From Paracoccaceae bacterium (GTDB taxonomy: Bacteria > Pseudomonadota > Alphaproteobacteria > Rhodobacterales > Rhodobacteraceae), in NCBI GenBank assembly GCA_007134805.1, contig SLKB01000314.1, positions 1 through 9,496 of the forward strand: a stretch of 9,496 nt of DNA, written 5' to 3'. Shown one piece after another: positions 1-7,252 of the stretch (position 1 is the first letter of the stretch; each line of letters begins with the position of its first letter). The position numbers and the translations under genes are program-made. Under the pieces are notes generated by a model. That model was not told the origin of the DNA, made no database searches, and saw only the letters and a list, made by a program, of their open reading frames with translations.

Positions 1-21
1 GGGGGGGGGGGGGGGGGGGGG
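1..21. repeat. 21-base G homopolymer at the window edge
   Basis: The first 21 bases are all G, followed by ordinary GC-rich sequence. A pure G run of this length at the very end of a sequence is more typical of a contig end or a sequencing artefact than of real alphaproteobacterial DNA, although a true G tract cannot be excluded. A shorter G11 run occurs at 8219-8229. Confidence 0.9.
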
Positions 22-30
22 AGCGCCAGC

Positions 31-213
31 TCAGCGTGCCAGGGCACACTTCGCAGCCGCTGCCCGGGCCTGCGACCCGGGCGGGCACCCGGCGTCAGGA
101 GCTTGCGCATAGTCGAAATGAGTAAGCGCGGTGAGAGCGCCTTGCGCCGCGCTTGCGCCAGTCACGTATGTGACCGTCACGTTTCCGACAGGCACGATGA
201 CGCGGGGCGTCAC
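31..213 (-). CDS. Doubtful small ORF overlapping the clpX stop
   Basis: This is a 60-codon frame whose GTG start overlaps the clpX TGA stop in a GTGA arrangement, which could allow translation to restart after clpX. The product would have a short Val/Thr-rich N-terminal stretch and an Ala-rich, basic C-terminus with two cysteines. I recognise no domain, signal peptide or membrane segment. No Shine-Dalgarno sequence is visible before the GTG. By eye about 70 percent of codons end in G or C, lower than in the neighbouring genes. The geometry is suggestive, but a chance frame in GC-rich DNA is more likely than a gene. Confidence 0.2.
   Translation of the reverse strand: MTPRVIVPVGNVTVTYVTGASAAQGALTALTHFDYAQAPDAGCPPGSQARAAAAKCALAR
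62..82 (-). other. Hairpin downstream of clpX
   Basis: A perfect 7-bp inverted repeat, GCCCGGG and CCCGGGC, is separated by 7 bases. It lies about 130 bases past the clpX stop and could help end the clpP-clpX transcript. It has no following U tract on the minus strand, so it is not a standard intrinsic terminator. Confidence 0.3.
161..180. repeat. Alternating GTCAC / GTGAC inverted repeats
   Basis: GTCAC (161-165), GTGAC (170-174) and GTCAC (176-180) alternate within 20 bases. They form an inverted repeat with a 4-base centre followed by another with a 1-base centre. This could be a protein-binding dyad or chance. It lies inside the doubtful small ORF, 30-50 bases past clpX. No known operator was recognised. 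Confidence 0.4.
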
Positions 214-1472
214 CCCGCGCTTGCCGCACCTTTCTTGGTGTCGGCATAGATGATCAGCGGTTTCGCATCCGAATTGACCGCCTCTTCATTGACCACCACT
301 TCCGAGACATTTTCCATCCCCGGAAGTTCGAACATCGTGTCGAGCAGGATGTCTTCCATGATCGAGCGCAGCCCGCGCGCGCCGGTCTTGCGGGCAATCG
401 CGCGTTTGGCAATCGCGCGCAGGGCCTCGTCGGTGAAGGTCAGATCCGCCCCCTCGATATCGAAGAGCTTCTGATACTGCTTGACGAGCGCATTCTTGGG
501 CTCGGTCAGGATGGTGACGAGCGCATCCTCATCAAGATCCATCAGCGTGGCGACCACGGGCAGGCGGCCCACGAATTCCGGGATCAGGCCGAATTTCAGC
601 AGATCCTCGGGTTCGAGCTGCTTGAGCGAGTCGCCGATGGTAATCCGGGTCTCATCCTTCACATCGGCGCCGAAGCCGATGGCCGAGCCCTTGCCGCGCT
701 GGTTGATGATCCTGTCGAGCCCGGCAAATGCCCCGCCGCAGATGAAGAGGATATTCGTCGTGTCCACCTGCAGGAATTCCTGCTGCGGATGCTTCCGCCC
801 GCCCTGCGGCGGCACGCTTGCCACCGTGCCCTCCATCAGCTTCAGCAGCGCCTGCTGCACGCCTTCGCCCGACACGTCGCGGGTGATCGAGGGGTTGTCG
901 GACTTGCGCGTGATCTTGTCGACCTCGTCGATATAAACGATGCCGCGCTGGGCGCGCTCGACATTGTATTCGGAGGACTGCAGGAGCTTGAGGATGATAT
1001 TCTCCACATCCTCGCCGACATAGCCCGCTTCGGTAAGCGTCGTCGCATCGGCCATGGTGAAGGGCACGTCGAGGATGCGCGCGAGCGTCTGCGCGAGCAG
1101 CGTCTTGCCGCAGCCCGTGGGGCCGATTAGCAGGATGTTCGATTTCGACAGCTCGACTTCGCCCGCCTTGCCGGAATGGTTGAGGCGCTTGTAATGGTTA
1201 TGCACTGCGACCGAGAGCACGCGCTTGGCCTGTTCCTGCCCGATCACGTAATCATCGAGCACCGCGCAGATCTCGCGCGGGGTGGGCACACCATCCGTGG
1301 TCTTGAGCCCGCCCGATTTCGTCTCTTCCCGGATGATATCCATGCACAATTCGACGCATTCATCGCAGATGAAGACAGTCGGCCCCGCAATCAGCTTGCG
1401 CACTTCATGTTGGCTTTTGCCGCAGAAAGAGCAGTAGAGCGTGTTCTTGCTGTCAGCGTCGGATGTCGGCAT
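210..1472 (-). CDS. clpX: ATP-dependent Clp protease ATPase subunit ClpX
   Basis: ClpX is the AAA+ unfoldase that recognises tagged or damaged proteins in the cytoplasm, unfolds them with ATP and feeds them into ClpP. The 420-residue product matches the family length. An N-terminal C4 zinc domain has Cys14, Cys17, Cys36 and Cys39. Walker A is GPTGCGKT (117-124) and Walker B is in IVYIDEVDK (178-186). The pore loop GYVG is at 150-153 and the RKH loop at 226-228. The IGF tripeptide that docks onto ClpP is at 265-267, and sensor II GARG is at 364-367. A GTG at 1475 directly precedes the ATG at 1472. The ATG is chosen because AGAGG (1479-1483) stands 6 bases from it but only 3 from the GTG. The gene lies 171 bp downstream of clpP on the same strand, the usual order. 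All key residues are present. Confidence 0.98.
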   Translation of the reverse strand: MPTSDADSKNTLYCSFCGKSQHEVRKLIAGPTVFICDECVELCMDIIREETKSGGLKTTDGVPTPREICAVLDDYVIGQEQAKRVLSVAVHNHYKRLNHSGKAGEVELSKSNILLIGPTGCGKTLLAQTLARILDVPFTMADATTLTEAGYVGEDVENIILKLLQSSEYNVERAQRGIVYIDEVDKITRKSDNPSITRDVSGEGVQQALLKLMEGTVASVPPQGGRKHPQQEFLQVDTTNILFICGGAFAGLDRIINQRGKGSAIGFGADVKDETRITIGDSLKQLEPEDLLKFGLIPEFVGRLPVVATLMDLDEDALVTILTEPKNALVKQYQKLFDIEGADLTFTDEALRAIAKRAIARKTGARGLRSIMEDILLDTMFELPGMENVSEVVVNEEAVNSDAKPLIIYADTKKGAASAG

Positions 1473-1478
1473 CACTTA

Positions 1479-1483
1479 CCTCT
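1479..1483 (-). promoter_or_regulatory. Ribosome binding site of clpX
   Basis: AGAGG on the minus strand lies 6 bases before the ATG at 1472 and 3 bases before a GTG at 1475. The spacing favours the ATG. Having its own site suggests clpX is translated independently of clpP. Confidence 0.6.
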
Positions 1484-1643
1484 GTCGTCTTCGAGGCGGA
1501 TGGCGGCATGCCAGGCCTCGTTTTGCAGGTCATGGGCGCGGCGCCGCGACCTCACCCCCAAGGGTAGGTCAGCTTGGCGGCGGGAACAATGCAAAACTGC
1601 ATGACCCGCCGTATTTCCACACTCACGCTGAACAGCGCATCAC

Positions 1644-2267
1644 TCATGCCGCCGGGATATCCGCGCGCGAGGTCACGATTTCGTCGATATGGCCCCATTC
1701 CTTCGCGTCTTCCGGTGTCATCCAGGTGTCGCGGTCAAGCGCGCGCTGGATCGTATCGTAATCATGCCCCGTATGGTGCATGTAGAGCCTGTAAAGCCGC
1801 TCGCGCGTGGACTCGATCGACTTGGCAGAGATCAGGATGTCCGAGGCCGTGCCGCGCGCCCCGCCCGAGGGCTGGTGCACGAGGAACTCCGAATGCGGCA
1901 GCGCAAAGCGCATCCCCTTCGCGCCCCCGATCGAGATCACCGACCCCATCGAGGCGGCAAGCCCGCACACCAGCGTCGAGACGGCCGGCTTGATGTATTG
2001 CATCGTGTCATAGATCGACATGCCCGCGGTCACCACGCCACCGGGCGAGTTGATATACATGCTGATCTCTTTTGACGGGTTCTCGGCCTCGAGGTGCAGA
2101 AGCTGGGCGACAATCAGGCTGGACATGCCGTCATGCACCGGGCCGTTGACGAAGATGATGCGCTCTTTCAGCAGGCGCGAGAAGATGTCATAGGCCCGCT
2201 CGCCGCGGCTGGTCTGCTCAACCACCATGGGAACAAGATTCATATAAGTTTCAACCGGGTCGTGCAT
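1644..2267 (-). CDS. clpP: ATP-dependent Clp protease proteolytic subunit ClpP
   Basis: ClpP is the barrel-shaped serine peptidase that degrades proteins delivered by ClpX (or ClpA). The 207-residue product is full length. The catalytic triad is visible: Ser106 in AASMG, His131 in HQPSGG and Asp180 in DRDTWMT. The oligomer and substrate loop segment NSPGG is at 73-77. The block [14 protein letters not shown] (11-24) matches the start of mature ClpP in other bacteria, so about ten residues ahead of it are probably a removed propeptide. The ATG at 2267 fits this alignment. Its Shine-Dalgarno is weak (an AGG a few bases upstream). clpX follows after 171 bp, so the two probably share a transcript. 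Confidence 0.98.
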   Translation of the reverse strand: MHDPVETYMNLVPMVVEQTSRGERAYDIFSRLLKERIIFVNGPVHDGMSSLIVAQLLHLEAENPSKEISMYINSPGGVVTAGMSIYDTMQYIKPAVSTLVCGLAASMGSVISIGGAKGMRFALPHSEFLVHQPSGGARGTASDILISAKSIESTRERLYRLYMHHTGHDYDTIQRALDRDTWMTPEDAKEWGHIDEIVTSRADIPAA

Positions 2268-2326
2268 AGGCCTGCCTTTGACTTTGGACCGCGAGGGTCA
2301 GGTGATACGAGCATAATCTTGACAGA

Positions 2327-2355
2327 ATCTTAGTCCTGCGCTTCGGGACCCGCAA
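2327..2355 (-). promoter_or_regulatory. Candidate sigma-70-type promoter of clpP-clpX
   Basis: On the minus strand TTGCGG (2355-2350) is followed after exactly 17 bases by TAAGAT (2332-2327). Three of six and four of six bases match the -35 and -10 consensus. Transcription would begin near 2320, leaving a leader of about 50 bases before the clpP ATG. No clear RpoH heat-shock promoter was seen. It is placed correctly between the end of the upstream gene and clpP, but the match is by eye. Confidence 0.4.
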
Positions 2356-2409
2356 GAGGTGGCAAGGAATTTGTGCCCTGCGGTGCGGCCGCGCCTCGGG
2401 ACGCATGCC

Positions 2410-2955
2410 TCACCCGGGGTCGAGCGCCTTGCCAAGGCGCGGCAGTTTCGCGCGGCGCAGCAGTGCACGCAAAGGTTGTGGTCGCCGTGACGCGCGTTCA
2501 GTCGCGCGCTGCACGTCACGCGCAATCTCGGCAATTTGCGTAGGCTGCACGAGCCAATGCTCGATGAGGAACGCATCGGGGCCTTGCGCGCGCAGCCCGT
2601 CCGCGGCCAGCGCGCGCGCCGGAAAATCGCGCAGGTTGAGCGTGACGATCAGCGGCGCCTGCGCAGTGATCGCGGTGGCCACGACATGGGCATCGGCAGG
2701 GTCGGGCAGGGCGATCCGCGCCTCGGTCAGCGGGTCGGGGGGCGTCTCGGCCGCCGCCCAGGCGCGGCGAAGTGCCGCGATCTCATGGCTTGCGATCTGC
2801 GCGCCCTCCGGGCCCAGCCGGGCTGCAGCGCGTTGCCATTCCGCCAGGATGCGCGCCGACCAGACCGGCGTGAACCCATCCCGCGCCGCAAGCCCGATCA
2901 GCAGGCTGCGCAGCACAGTCGGGAACAGCACACAGGCGTCGAGCACCACCTTCAT
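2410..2955 (-). CDS. PIN-domain protein (putative ribonuclease)
   Basis: This 181-residue protein has the layout of a PIN-fold nuclease, a magnesium-dependent RNase family. Candidate acidic residues are Asp6 in KVVLDACVL, Glu39 in ILAEW, Asp85 and Asp88 in LPDPADAH, and Asp110 in TLNLRDFP. The C-terminal 30 residues are strongly basic, which suits nucleic-acid contact. The ATG at 2955 is chosen because the PIN fold starts there and it forms an ATGA overlap with the stop of the methyltransferase gene upstream, a sign of translational coupling. A 60-residue upstream extension in the same frame overlaps that gene and looks spurious. No antitoxin-like gene is adjacent, so a VapC-type toxin role is not supported. 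From memory it matches a Rhodobacter family named after locus RSP_2648. The substrate is unknown. Confidence 0.88.
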   Translation of the reverse strand: MKVVLDACVLFPTVLRSLLIGLAARDGFTPVWSARILAEWQRAAARLGPEGAQIASHEIAALRRAWAAAETPPDPLTEARIALPDPADAHVVATAITAQAPLIVTLNLRDFPARALAADGLRAQGPDAFLIEHWLVQPTQIAEIARDVQRATERASRRPQPLRALLRRAKLPRLGKALDPG

Positions 2956-4145
2956 GCATCGAGCCGGAAGAACAGCGCCTTGAGATAGCCGCTTTCGGCC
3001 AGTTGCGGCAATTGCGGATGGTCGGGCCCCGCAAAGCCGGTATGGATCAGCTGCCCCCGCCGGCCCCCGCGGCCGATCCCGCGCGCCGAGGCGGCGCGAA
3101 ACGCACTCAGATCGGCGGCATGGCTGCACGAGCACAGGCCCAGATAGCCGCCCGGCGCAACCAGCGGCGCCGCAAGCCGCGCGACGCGCTCATAGGCGCG
3201 CAACCCCGCCTCGAGCGCCTGACGATTGGGCGCGAAGGCGGGCGGGTCGCAGATCACCAGATCGAACCGCGCGCCCTCCTGCGCCAGCGCCTCGAGCGTC
3301 GCGAAGGCATCGCCCTGCCGCGCCGCGAAGCGGTCCGCGCAGCCAGATGCCACGGCGCCTTGCTGTGCAAGCGCCAGCGCCGGGGCAGAGCTGTCCACCG
3401 CCAGCGCATGGCGCGCCCCCGCGGCAAGCGCTGCAAGGGAAAACCCGCCGACATGCGCGAAGACATCCAGCACATCCCCGCCGCGCGCCAGTTTCGCCGC
3501 AAAGGCATGGTTCGGGCGCTGGTCAAAGAAGAGCCCGGTCTTCTGCCCGCCCAGCAGATCCGCCTCATAGCGCGCCCCGTTCATCACCACCTCGACCGGG
3601 CCGTTGAGCGTGCCGCAGACCAGCCGCGTCTCGTCGCCCAAGCCTTCGAGGGCGCGCGACCGGCCGGTGCCGTTCTTCACGATGCAGCCGATCCCGGTGA
3701 CCTCTTGCAGGGCGGCCGCGATCAGATCGAACTGCGCCTCGGCCCAGGCCGCATTGGGCTGGATCACGGCCGCATCGCCAAAGCGGTCGATCACGACGCC
3801 CGGCAGCCCGTCGGCCTCGGCGTGGATCAGGCGGTAGAACGGGTCGGGATAGATCCGCGCGCGCAGCGCCAGCGCATGGCGCAGGCGCCCCGCAATCCAG
3901 CCCTGATCGATCACGGCGTCCGCCTCGCGATCCATCATCCGCGCAATGATCTTCGAGCCGGGATTGACTGTGACCAGCCCCAGCGGCCTGCGCTCGCTGT
4001 CTTCGAGCCGCGCGAAACTGCCGGGCACCAGCGCGCGCGTGCGCCGGTCGGTCACCAATTCATCGGCAAAAACCCAAGGGAAGCCGTGCCGTATCGCACG
4101 TGCTTCTGCCTTGGGTTTGAGTCGAATGACAGCTATATCGTGCAT
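2952..4145 (-). CDS. RlmI-like class I SAM-dependent RNA methyltransferase
   Basis: The 397-residue product has the size and order of the RlmI family (23S rRNA cytosine-5 methyltransferase at C1962 in E. coli): an N-terminal PUA-like RNA-binding region (about 1-75), a central domain, and a C-terminal Rossmann methyltransferase. Diagnostic motifs are GGQKTGLFFDQR (199-210), the SAM-binding VLDVFAHVGGFS (225-236), an acidic residue after strand 2 (Asp251), VICDPPAF (298-304) and CSCS (338-341) with candidate catalytic cysteines. It ends with a DHPQLPQL to KALFFRLD block. The ATG at 4145 is preceded by AAGGA about 9 bases upstream. The 20-residue longer reading has no support. Its stop overlaps the start of the PIN gene. 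From memory it resembles the Rhodobacter RSP_2647 type. The exact target base cannot be read from sequence. Confidence 0.92.
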   Translation of the reverse strand: MHDIAVIRLKPKAEARAIRHGFPWVFADELVTDRRTRALVPGSFARLEDSERRPLGLVTVNPGSKIIARMMDREADAVIDQGWIAGRLRHALALRARIYPDPFYRLIHAEADGLPGVVIDRFGDAAVIQPNAAWAEAQFDLIAAALQEVTGIGCIVKNGTGRSRALEGLGDETRLVCGTLNGPVEVVMNGARYEADLLGGQKTGLFFDQRPNHAFAAKLARGGDVLDVFAHVGGFSLAALAAGARHALAVDSSAPALALAQQGAVASGCADRFAARQGDAFATLEALAQEGARFDLVICDPPAFAPNRQALEAGLRAYERVARLAAPLVAPGGYLGLCSCSHAADLSAFRAASARGIGRGGRRGQLIHTGFAGPDHPQLPQLAESGYLKALFFRLDA

Positions 4146-4162
4146 CGGGCAGGGTCCTTGCA

Positions 4163-4193
4163 GCCAGCGCGCCCCAGCCTTACGCCAGCGCGC
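4163..4193. repeat. Direct repeat GCCAGCGCGC, 21-bp period
   Basis: GCCAGCGCGC occurs at 4163-4172 and again at 4184-4193, in the 76-bp spacer just upstream of the methyltransferase start. The 21-bp period is two helical turns, so both copies face the same side of DNA, as expected for a dimeric regulator. In DNA this GC-rich chance is also plausible. Confidence 0.5.
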
Positions 4194-4221
4194 GGGGGCT
4201 TGCAAATCCCTGTGGATGCGT

Positions 4222-4380
4222 TCAAGCGCTCCGCACGGCGCGGTTGCGCAGGCGCTGCGAGAACGCCTCGATCAGCGCCTTGGCCTGCGCCGCGATGAAC
4301 TGCGCGCGCATCTGCCGCGCCTGCACTTCGAGATCCATGCTGGAGTCGAAGTCGAATTCGGTCGGATAGTCGGGTTTCAT
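4222..4380 (-). CDS. Small hypothetical protein, 52 residues
   Basis: The product has two parts: an acidic, aromatic N-terminus (DYPTEFDFDSSMD) and an amphipathic, basic helix-like C-terminus containing QARQMRAQF and ending in RLRNRAVRSA. No membrane segment, signal peptide or metal motif is visible. The ATG at 4380 is the sensible start. The 39 upstream codons in the same frame lack this character. A GGA about 9 bases upstream is a weak ribosome binding site. Short proteins with a central 'RAxxMRA' helix are, from memory, common in Rhodobacterales (compare the RSP_7527 type, unverified). It is transcribed away from edd and towards the methyltransferase gene 76 bp downstream. Function unknown. 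Confidence 0.7.
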   Translation of the reverse strand: MKPDYPTEFDFDSSMDLEVQARQMRAQFIAAQAKALIEAFSQRLRNRAVRSA

Positions 4381-4498
4381 GGTCTTGGTCCAGTTTGTTT
4401 GCCTGTTACCGGAAGCATATAGATGCTGCACCGCGGCAAGAGTATGTCCGTTTGTGCAGAGCCGTCTTGCGCCGCGCGCAGACCACGGCGAGACCACC

Positions 4499-4527
4499 TT
4501 GTCTTGATAGCGCTAACGGTTTATATC
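4499..4527 (+). promoter_or_regulatory. Candidate promoter of edd
   Basis: TTGTCT (4499-4504) and TATATC (4522-4527) are separated by 17 bases, each matching four of six consensus bases. Transcription would start near 4534, giving a leader of about 42 bases. The spacer between the boxes holds the LacI-type operator. The AT content here stands out from the surrounding GC-rich DNA. Confidence 0.5.
4505..4518. promoter_or_regulatory. Candidate LacI-family operator upstream of edd
   Basis: TGATAGCGCTAACG contains the perfect 8-base palindrome TAGCGCTA with a central CG. It matches 12 of 14 bases of TGTTAGCGCTAACA, a form typical of LacI-family sugar regulators. It lies between the -35 and -10 boxes of the candidate edd promoter, where a bound repressor would block RNA polymerase. 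The regulator gene is not in this window. A sugar or sugar-phosphate inducer is inferred from the gene controlled. Confidence 0.6.
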
Positions 4528-4563
4528 ACCCACATCCAACCCCTGCCGGTCCGCCCCCGCGAG

Positions 4564-4568
4564 AGGAG
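4564..4568 (+). promoter_or_regulatory. Ribosome binding site of edd
   Basis: AGGAG stands 7 bases before the ATG at 4576. It fixes the start and argues against an in-frame reading that begins 153 bases earlier, across the promoter. Confidence 0.85.
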
Positions 4569-4575
4569 AACGCGC

Positions 4576-6381
4576 ATGCCCCTCAACCCCCGCATCGAAG
4601 CTGTCACCGACCGCATCCGCACCCGCTCCGCGGCGCGCCGCAGCGCCTATCTCGACCGGATGGCGCGCGCCGCCGAAGCGGGCCCTGCGCGCGCGCATCT
4701 CAGTTGCGGCAATCAGGCCCATGCCTATGCCGCGATGGCCGAGGACAAGGATGCCCTCGCCGGGGCCCGCGCGCCCAATATCGGCATCGTCACGGCCTAT
4801 AACGACATGCTCTCGGCGCATCAGCCCTTCGAGACCTACCCAGAGGTCATCCGCCGCGCCGCCCGCGCCGCCGGCGCCACGGCCCAGGTCGCAGGCGGCG
4901 TGCCGGCCATGTGCGACGGGGTCACGCAAGGCCAGCCGGGGATGGAGCTGTCGCTCTTCTCGCGCGACGTGATCGCGCTCTCGGCGGGCGTGGCGATGTC
5001 GCATAACTGTTTCGACGCGGCCCTGTGGCTGGGCGTGTGCGACAAGATCGTCCCGGGCCTCGTGATCGCGGCGGCCACCTTCGGCCATGTGCCGGCCGTC
5101 TTCGTGCCGGCCGGGCCGATGACCTCGGGCCTGCCCAATGACGAGAAATCGAAGGTCCGCCAGCAATTCGCGCAAGGCGAGGTCGGCCGCGACGCGTTGA
5201 TGAAGGCCGAGATGGCCAGTTATCACGGCCCGGGCACCTGCACCTTCTACGGCACGGCCAATACCAACCAGATGCTGATGGAATTCATGGGCCTGCACCT
5301 GCCTGGCGCGGCCTTCATCAATCCCGGCACACCGCTGCGCGAGGCGCTGACCGTTGCCGCGACCGAGCGCGCGGCGGCGATCACGGCGCTGGGCAATGAC
5401 TACCGCCCCGCAGGCCAGGTCCTCGACGAGCGCGCCTTCGTCAATGGCATCGTGGGTCTTATGGCGACGGGCGGCTCGACCAATCTGGTGCTGCACCTGC
5501 CCGCCATGGCGCGCGCGGCCGGCATCGAGCTCACGCTCGAGGATTTTGCCGAGATCTCGGACACAGTGCCGCTGATGGCCAAGGTCTATCCCAATGGTCT
5601 CGCGGATGTGAATCATTTCCACGCGGCCGGTGGGCTCGGCTTCATGATCGGCGAATTGCTGGGCGCAGGGCTCCTGCACGAGGATGTCTGCACGGTCGCG
5701 GGCGACGGGCTTGCGCGCTACGCGCAGGAACCCAAGCTGCATGATGGCCAGCTCGTCTGGGAAGACGGCAGCGGCGAAAGCCTCAATGACCGCATCCTGC
5801 GCCCCGCGCGCGACCCGTTCCAGAAGGTGGGCGGGCTCAAGCAGTTGTCGGGCAATCTCGGGCAGGGCGTGATCAAGGTCTCGGCGGTCGATCCCGAACG
5901 CCATGTGATCGAGGCGCGCGCGCGGATCTTCCACGATCAGGCCGAGGTCAGGCAGGCCTTCCGCGATGGCGCCTTCACCGAGGACGCGATCGTCGTCGTC
6001 CGCTTCCAGGGCCCGGCCGCCAATGGCATGCCCGAGCTGCACTCGCTCACCCCGGTGCTCGCGGTGCTGCAGGATCGCGGGCTGCGCGTGGCTCTGGTGA
6101 CCGATGGGCGCATGTCGGGCGCAAGCGGCCGCGTGCCCGCAGCGATCCATGTCGCGCCCGAGGCCGCCAAGGGCGGCCCGCTCGCGCGTCTGCGCGAGGG
6201 CGATCTCGTGCGGCTCGACGCGGTCGCCGGGACGCTCGATGTGCTCGAGGAGGGCTTCGACGCCCGCGCGCCGATCGAGGCGGATCTCTCCGCCAACCAG
6301 CACGGCATCGGGCGCGAACTGTTCGCGGCGTTCCGCAACACGGTGGGCGATTCCACGATCGGGGCCGGGGTCGTCGTCTGA
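4576..6381 (+). CDS. edd: Phosphogluconate dehydratase (6-phosphogluconate to KDPG)
   Basis: Edd converts 6-phosphogluconate to 2-keto-3-deoxy-6-phosphogluconate in the Entner-Doudoroff pathway. The 601-residue product has the usual family length and the IlvD/Edd fold. Iron-sulfur cluster cysteines are visible at Cys113 (in CDGVTQG), Cys155 (in LGVCDK) and Cys222 (in [15 protein letters not shown]). Further family signatures are NDMLSAHQP (76-84), MATGGSTN (296-303) and DGRMSGASG (510-518). The TANTNQ segment and the length favour Edd over dihydroxyacid dehydratase IlvD. The start is set by a strong AGGAG site. The gene stands alone: no eda or other sugar gene follows, and the next gene converges on it. 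The upstream operator suggests induction by sugars. Confidence 0.97.
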   Translation: MPLNPRIEAVTDRIRTRSAARRSAYLDRMARAAEAGPARAHLSCGNQAHAYAAMAEDKDALAGARAPNIGIVTAYNDMLSAHQPFETYPEVIRRAARAAGATAQVAGGVPAMCDGVTQGQPGMELSLFSRDVIALSAGVAMSHNCFDAALWLGVCDKIVPGLVIAAATFGHVPAVFVPAGPMTSGLPNDEKSKVRQQFAQGEVGRDALMKAEMASYHGPGTCTFYGTANTNQMLMEFMGLHLPGAAFINPGTPLREALTVAATERAAAITALGNDYRPAGQVLDERAFVNGIVGLMATGGSTNLVLHLPAMARAAGIELTLEDFAEISDTVPLMAKVYPNGLADVNHFHAAGGLGFMIGELLGAGLLHEDVCTVAGDGLARYAQEPKLHDGQLVWEDGSGESLNDRILRPARDPFQKVGGLKQLSGNLGQGVIKVSAVDPERHVIEARARIFHDQAEVRQAFRDGAFTEDAIVVVRFQGPAANGMPELHSLTPVLAVLQDRGLRVALVTDGRMSGASGRVPAAIHVAPEAAKGGPLARLREGDLVRLDAVAGTLDVLEEGFDARAPIEADLSANQHGIGRELFAAFRNTVGDSTIGAGVVV

Positions 6382-6391
6382 CGCCCGTGCC

Positions 6392-6412
6392 CGTCGGGCG
6401 TCACGCCCGACG
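6392..6412 (+). terminator. Hairpin after edd, terminator-like
   Basis: A perfect 9-bp stem, CGTCGGGCG and CGCCCGACG, with a 3-base TCA loop begins 10 bases after the edd stop. It lacks a U tract, so it may act as a 3'-end stabiliser or need Rho. It lies in the 81-bp spacer between two converging genes. Confidence 0.5.
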
Positions 6413-6423
6413 CGCGCCCCGCT

Positions 6424-6440
6424 GCCCCCTCGATGGGGGC
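6424..6440. terminator. Second hairpin in the convergent spacer
   Basis: GCCCCC (6424-6429) and GGGGGC (6435-6440) form a 6-bp stem around a 5-base loop, followed by the self-complementary GGGGCGCCCC at 6443-6452. It could serve the minus-strand protease gene or edd. No U tract follows on either strand. Confidence 0.35.
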
Positions 6441-6462
6441 GAGGGGCGCCCCCACCCGCCGC

Positions 6463-7155
6463 TCACGTATCGGGGACAAGCCTCCAGCGCGCTTCATTCT
6501 CCTCGATCGCGCGGATCCGGTCGTCGGTCTTCGGGTGGCTCATCATCCAGGCCGGCGCGCCTCCGCCCATGCCGACCAGCCCTTCGAGCTTGCGAAACAG
6601 CGATTTCTGCGGCTCGGTGCCGATCCCGGCCTTCACCAGCAGGGCCGAGGCATAGGCGTCCGCCTCATATTCATCGCTGCGGCTCAGCTTGGCCGCAAGA
6701 AGCGATGTCACGACATTCGCCACGATCACCCCAAGCCCGGGCAGAAACCGGTTGAAGATCGTCGCAAGCGCCACGCGCACCGCATTGGTGCCGGAAAAAT
6801 CGATCATCCGCTTACGCGAATGCCCCAGCGCCACATGGCCCAGCTCATGCGCGATCACGCTCGCCATTTCCTCGGCCGACACCTCGCCCTGCCGGTACTT
6901 GTTGTAGAACCCGCGCGTGATGAAGATCCGCCCATCGGGTGCGGCGAGCCCGTTGACAGGCTCGATCTCGTAGATATGCACGAGGATCTTGTCGACGCCC
7001 ACGGCCTCGGCGAACTTGTCGGTCAAGCGCTTCAGCCGCGCATCGGCCAGCGGGCTCGAGCGCTCGTCCAGCTCGCGCTTCGTGCGCCAGGCCGAGAACC
7101 AGTACATCGCGAGCCCGTAGAGCAGCAGCAGGAGGATCGGGGTCAGCTTCAACAT
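6463..7155 (-). CDS. M48-family membrane-anchored zinc metalloprotease
   Basis: The 230-residue product is a small M48 (HtpX/Ste24/Oma1-like) peptidase. Residues about 4-21 ([16 protein letters not shown] region) form a single N-terminal membrane anchor. The zinc motif HELGH is at 103-107, the third zinc ligand is expected at Glu162 in EYEADAYA, and the family motif SHPKTDDRI is near 206-214. A hydrophobic stretch between HELGH and EYEAD (about 125-155) may contact the membrane. It probably degrades misfolded envelope proteins. The ATG at 7155 places the anchor at the extreme N-terminus. The 14-residue longer start adds nothing recognisable. The Shine-Dalgarno is poor. It lacks the multi-spanning layout of true HtpX. 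It lies 97 bp downstream of the ZIP gene on the same strand. Confidence 0.93.
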   Translation of the reverse strand: MLKLTPILLLLLYGLAMYWFSAWRTKRELDERSSPLADARLKRLTDKFAEAVGVDKILVHIYEIEPVNGLAAPDGRIFITRGFYNKYRQGEVSAEEMASVIAHELGHVALGHSRKRMIDFSGTNAVRVALATIFNRFLPGLGVIVANVVTSLLAAKLSRSDEYEADAYASALLVKAGIGTEPQKSLFRKLEGLVGMGGGAPAWMMSHPKTDDRIRAIEENEARWRLVPDT

Positions 7156-7199
7156 GCCTCTAGATATGGGCAAGGCCCGCGCGCAGGGCAAGAGCACGC

Positions 7200-7220
7200 C
7201 CCGCGCTGCGGCCGCGCGGG
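7200..7220 (-). other. Hairpin between the ZIP and M48 genes
   Basis: CCCGCGC (7200-7206) and GCGCGGG (7214-7220) form a 7-bp stem with a 7-base loop, about 33 bases past the ZIP stop. No U tract follows. It may weaken read-through from the ZIP gene or cap its mRNA. Confidence 0.35.
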
Positions 7221-7252
7221 CCGTGCGGCAAATTCACCGCCACGCCGCCCCC

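Noticed and set aside
1552..1602. A 16-codon reading frame between clpP and clpX (minus strand) resembling a leader peptide
   Set aside because: No Shine-Dalgarno site, no run of regulatory codons and no attenuator hairpin follows it.
2319..2324. Exact TTGACA hexamer on the plus strand upstream of clpP
   Set aside because: No -10 box follows at 16-18 bases and no plus-strand gene lies downstream, so it is probably chance.
2410..2955. PIN protein as the toxin of a VapBC toxin-antitoxin pair
   Set aside because: No small DNA-binding antitoxin gene is adjacent. The partner is an RNA methyltransferase gene and the protein is longer than typical VapC.
3003..4298. A 431-codon open frame on the plus strand opposite the methyltransferase
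   Set aside because: Antisense shadow with Arg/Ala-rich composition. The minus strand carries all RlmI-family motifs.
4513..6303. A 596-codon open frame on the minus strand opposite edd
   Set aside because: It is antisense to a full-length, motif-complete edd gene, its translation is His/Arg/Gly-rich with no recognisable domain, and such shadows are common in GC-rich DNA.
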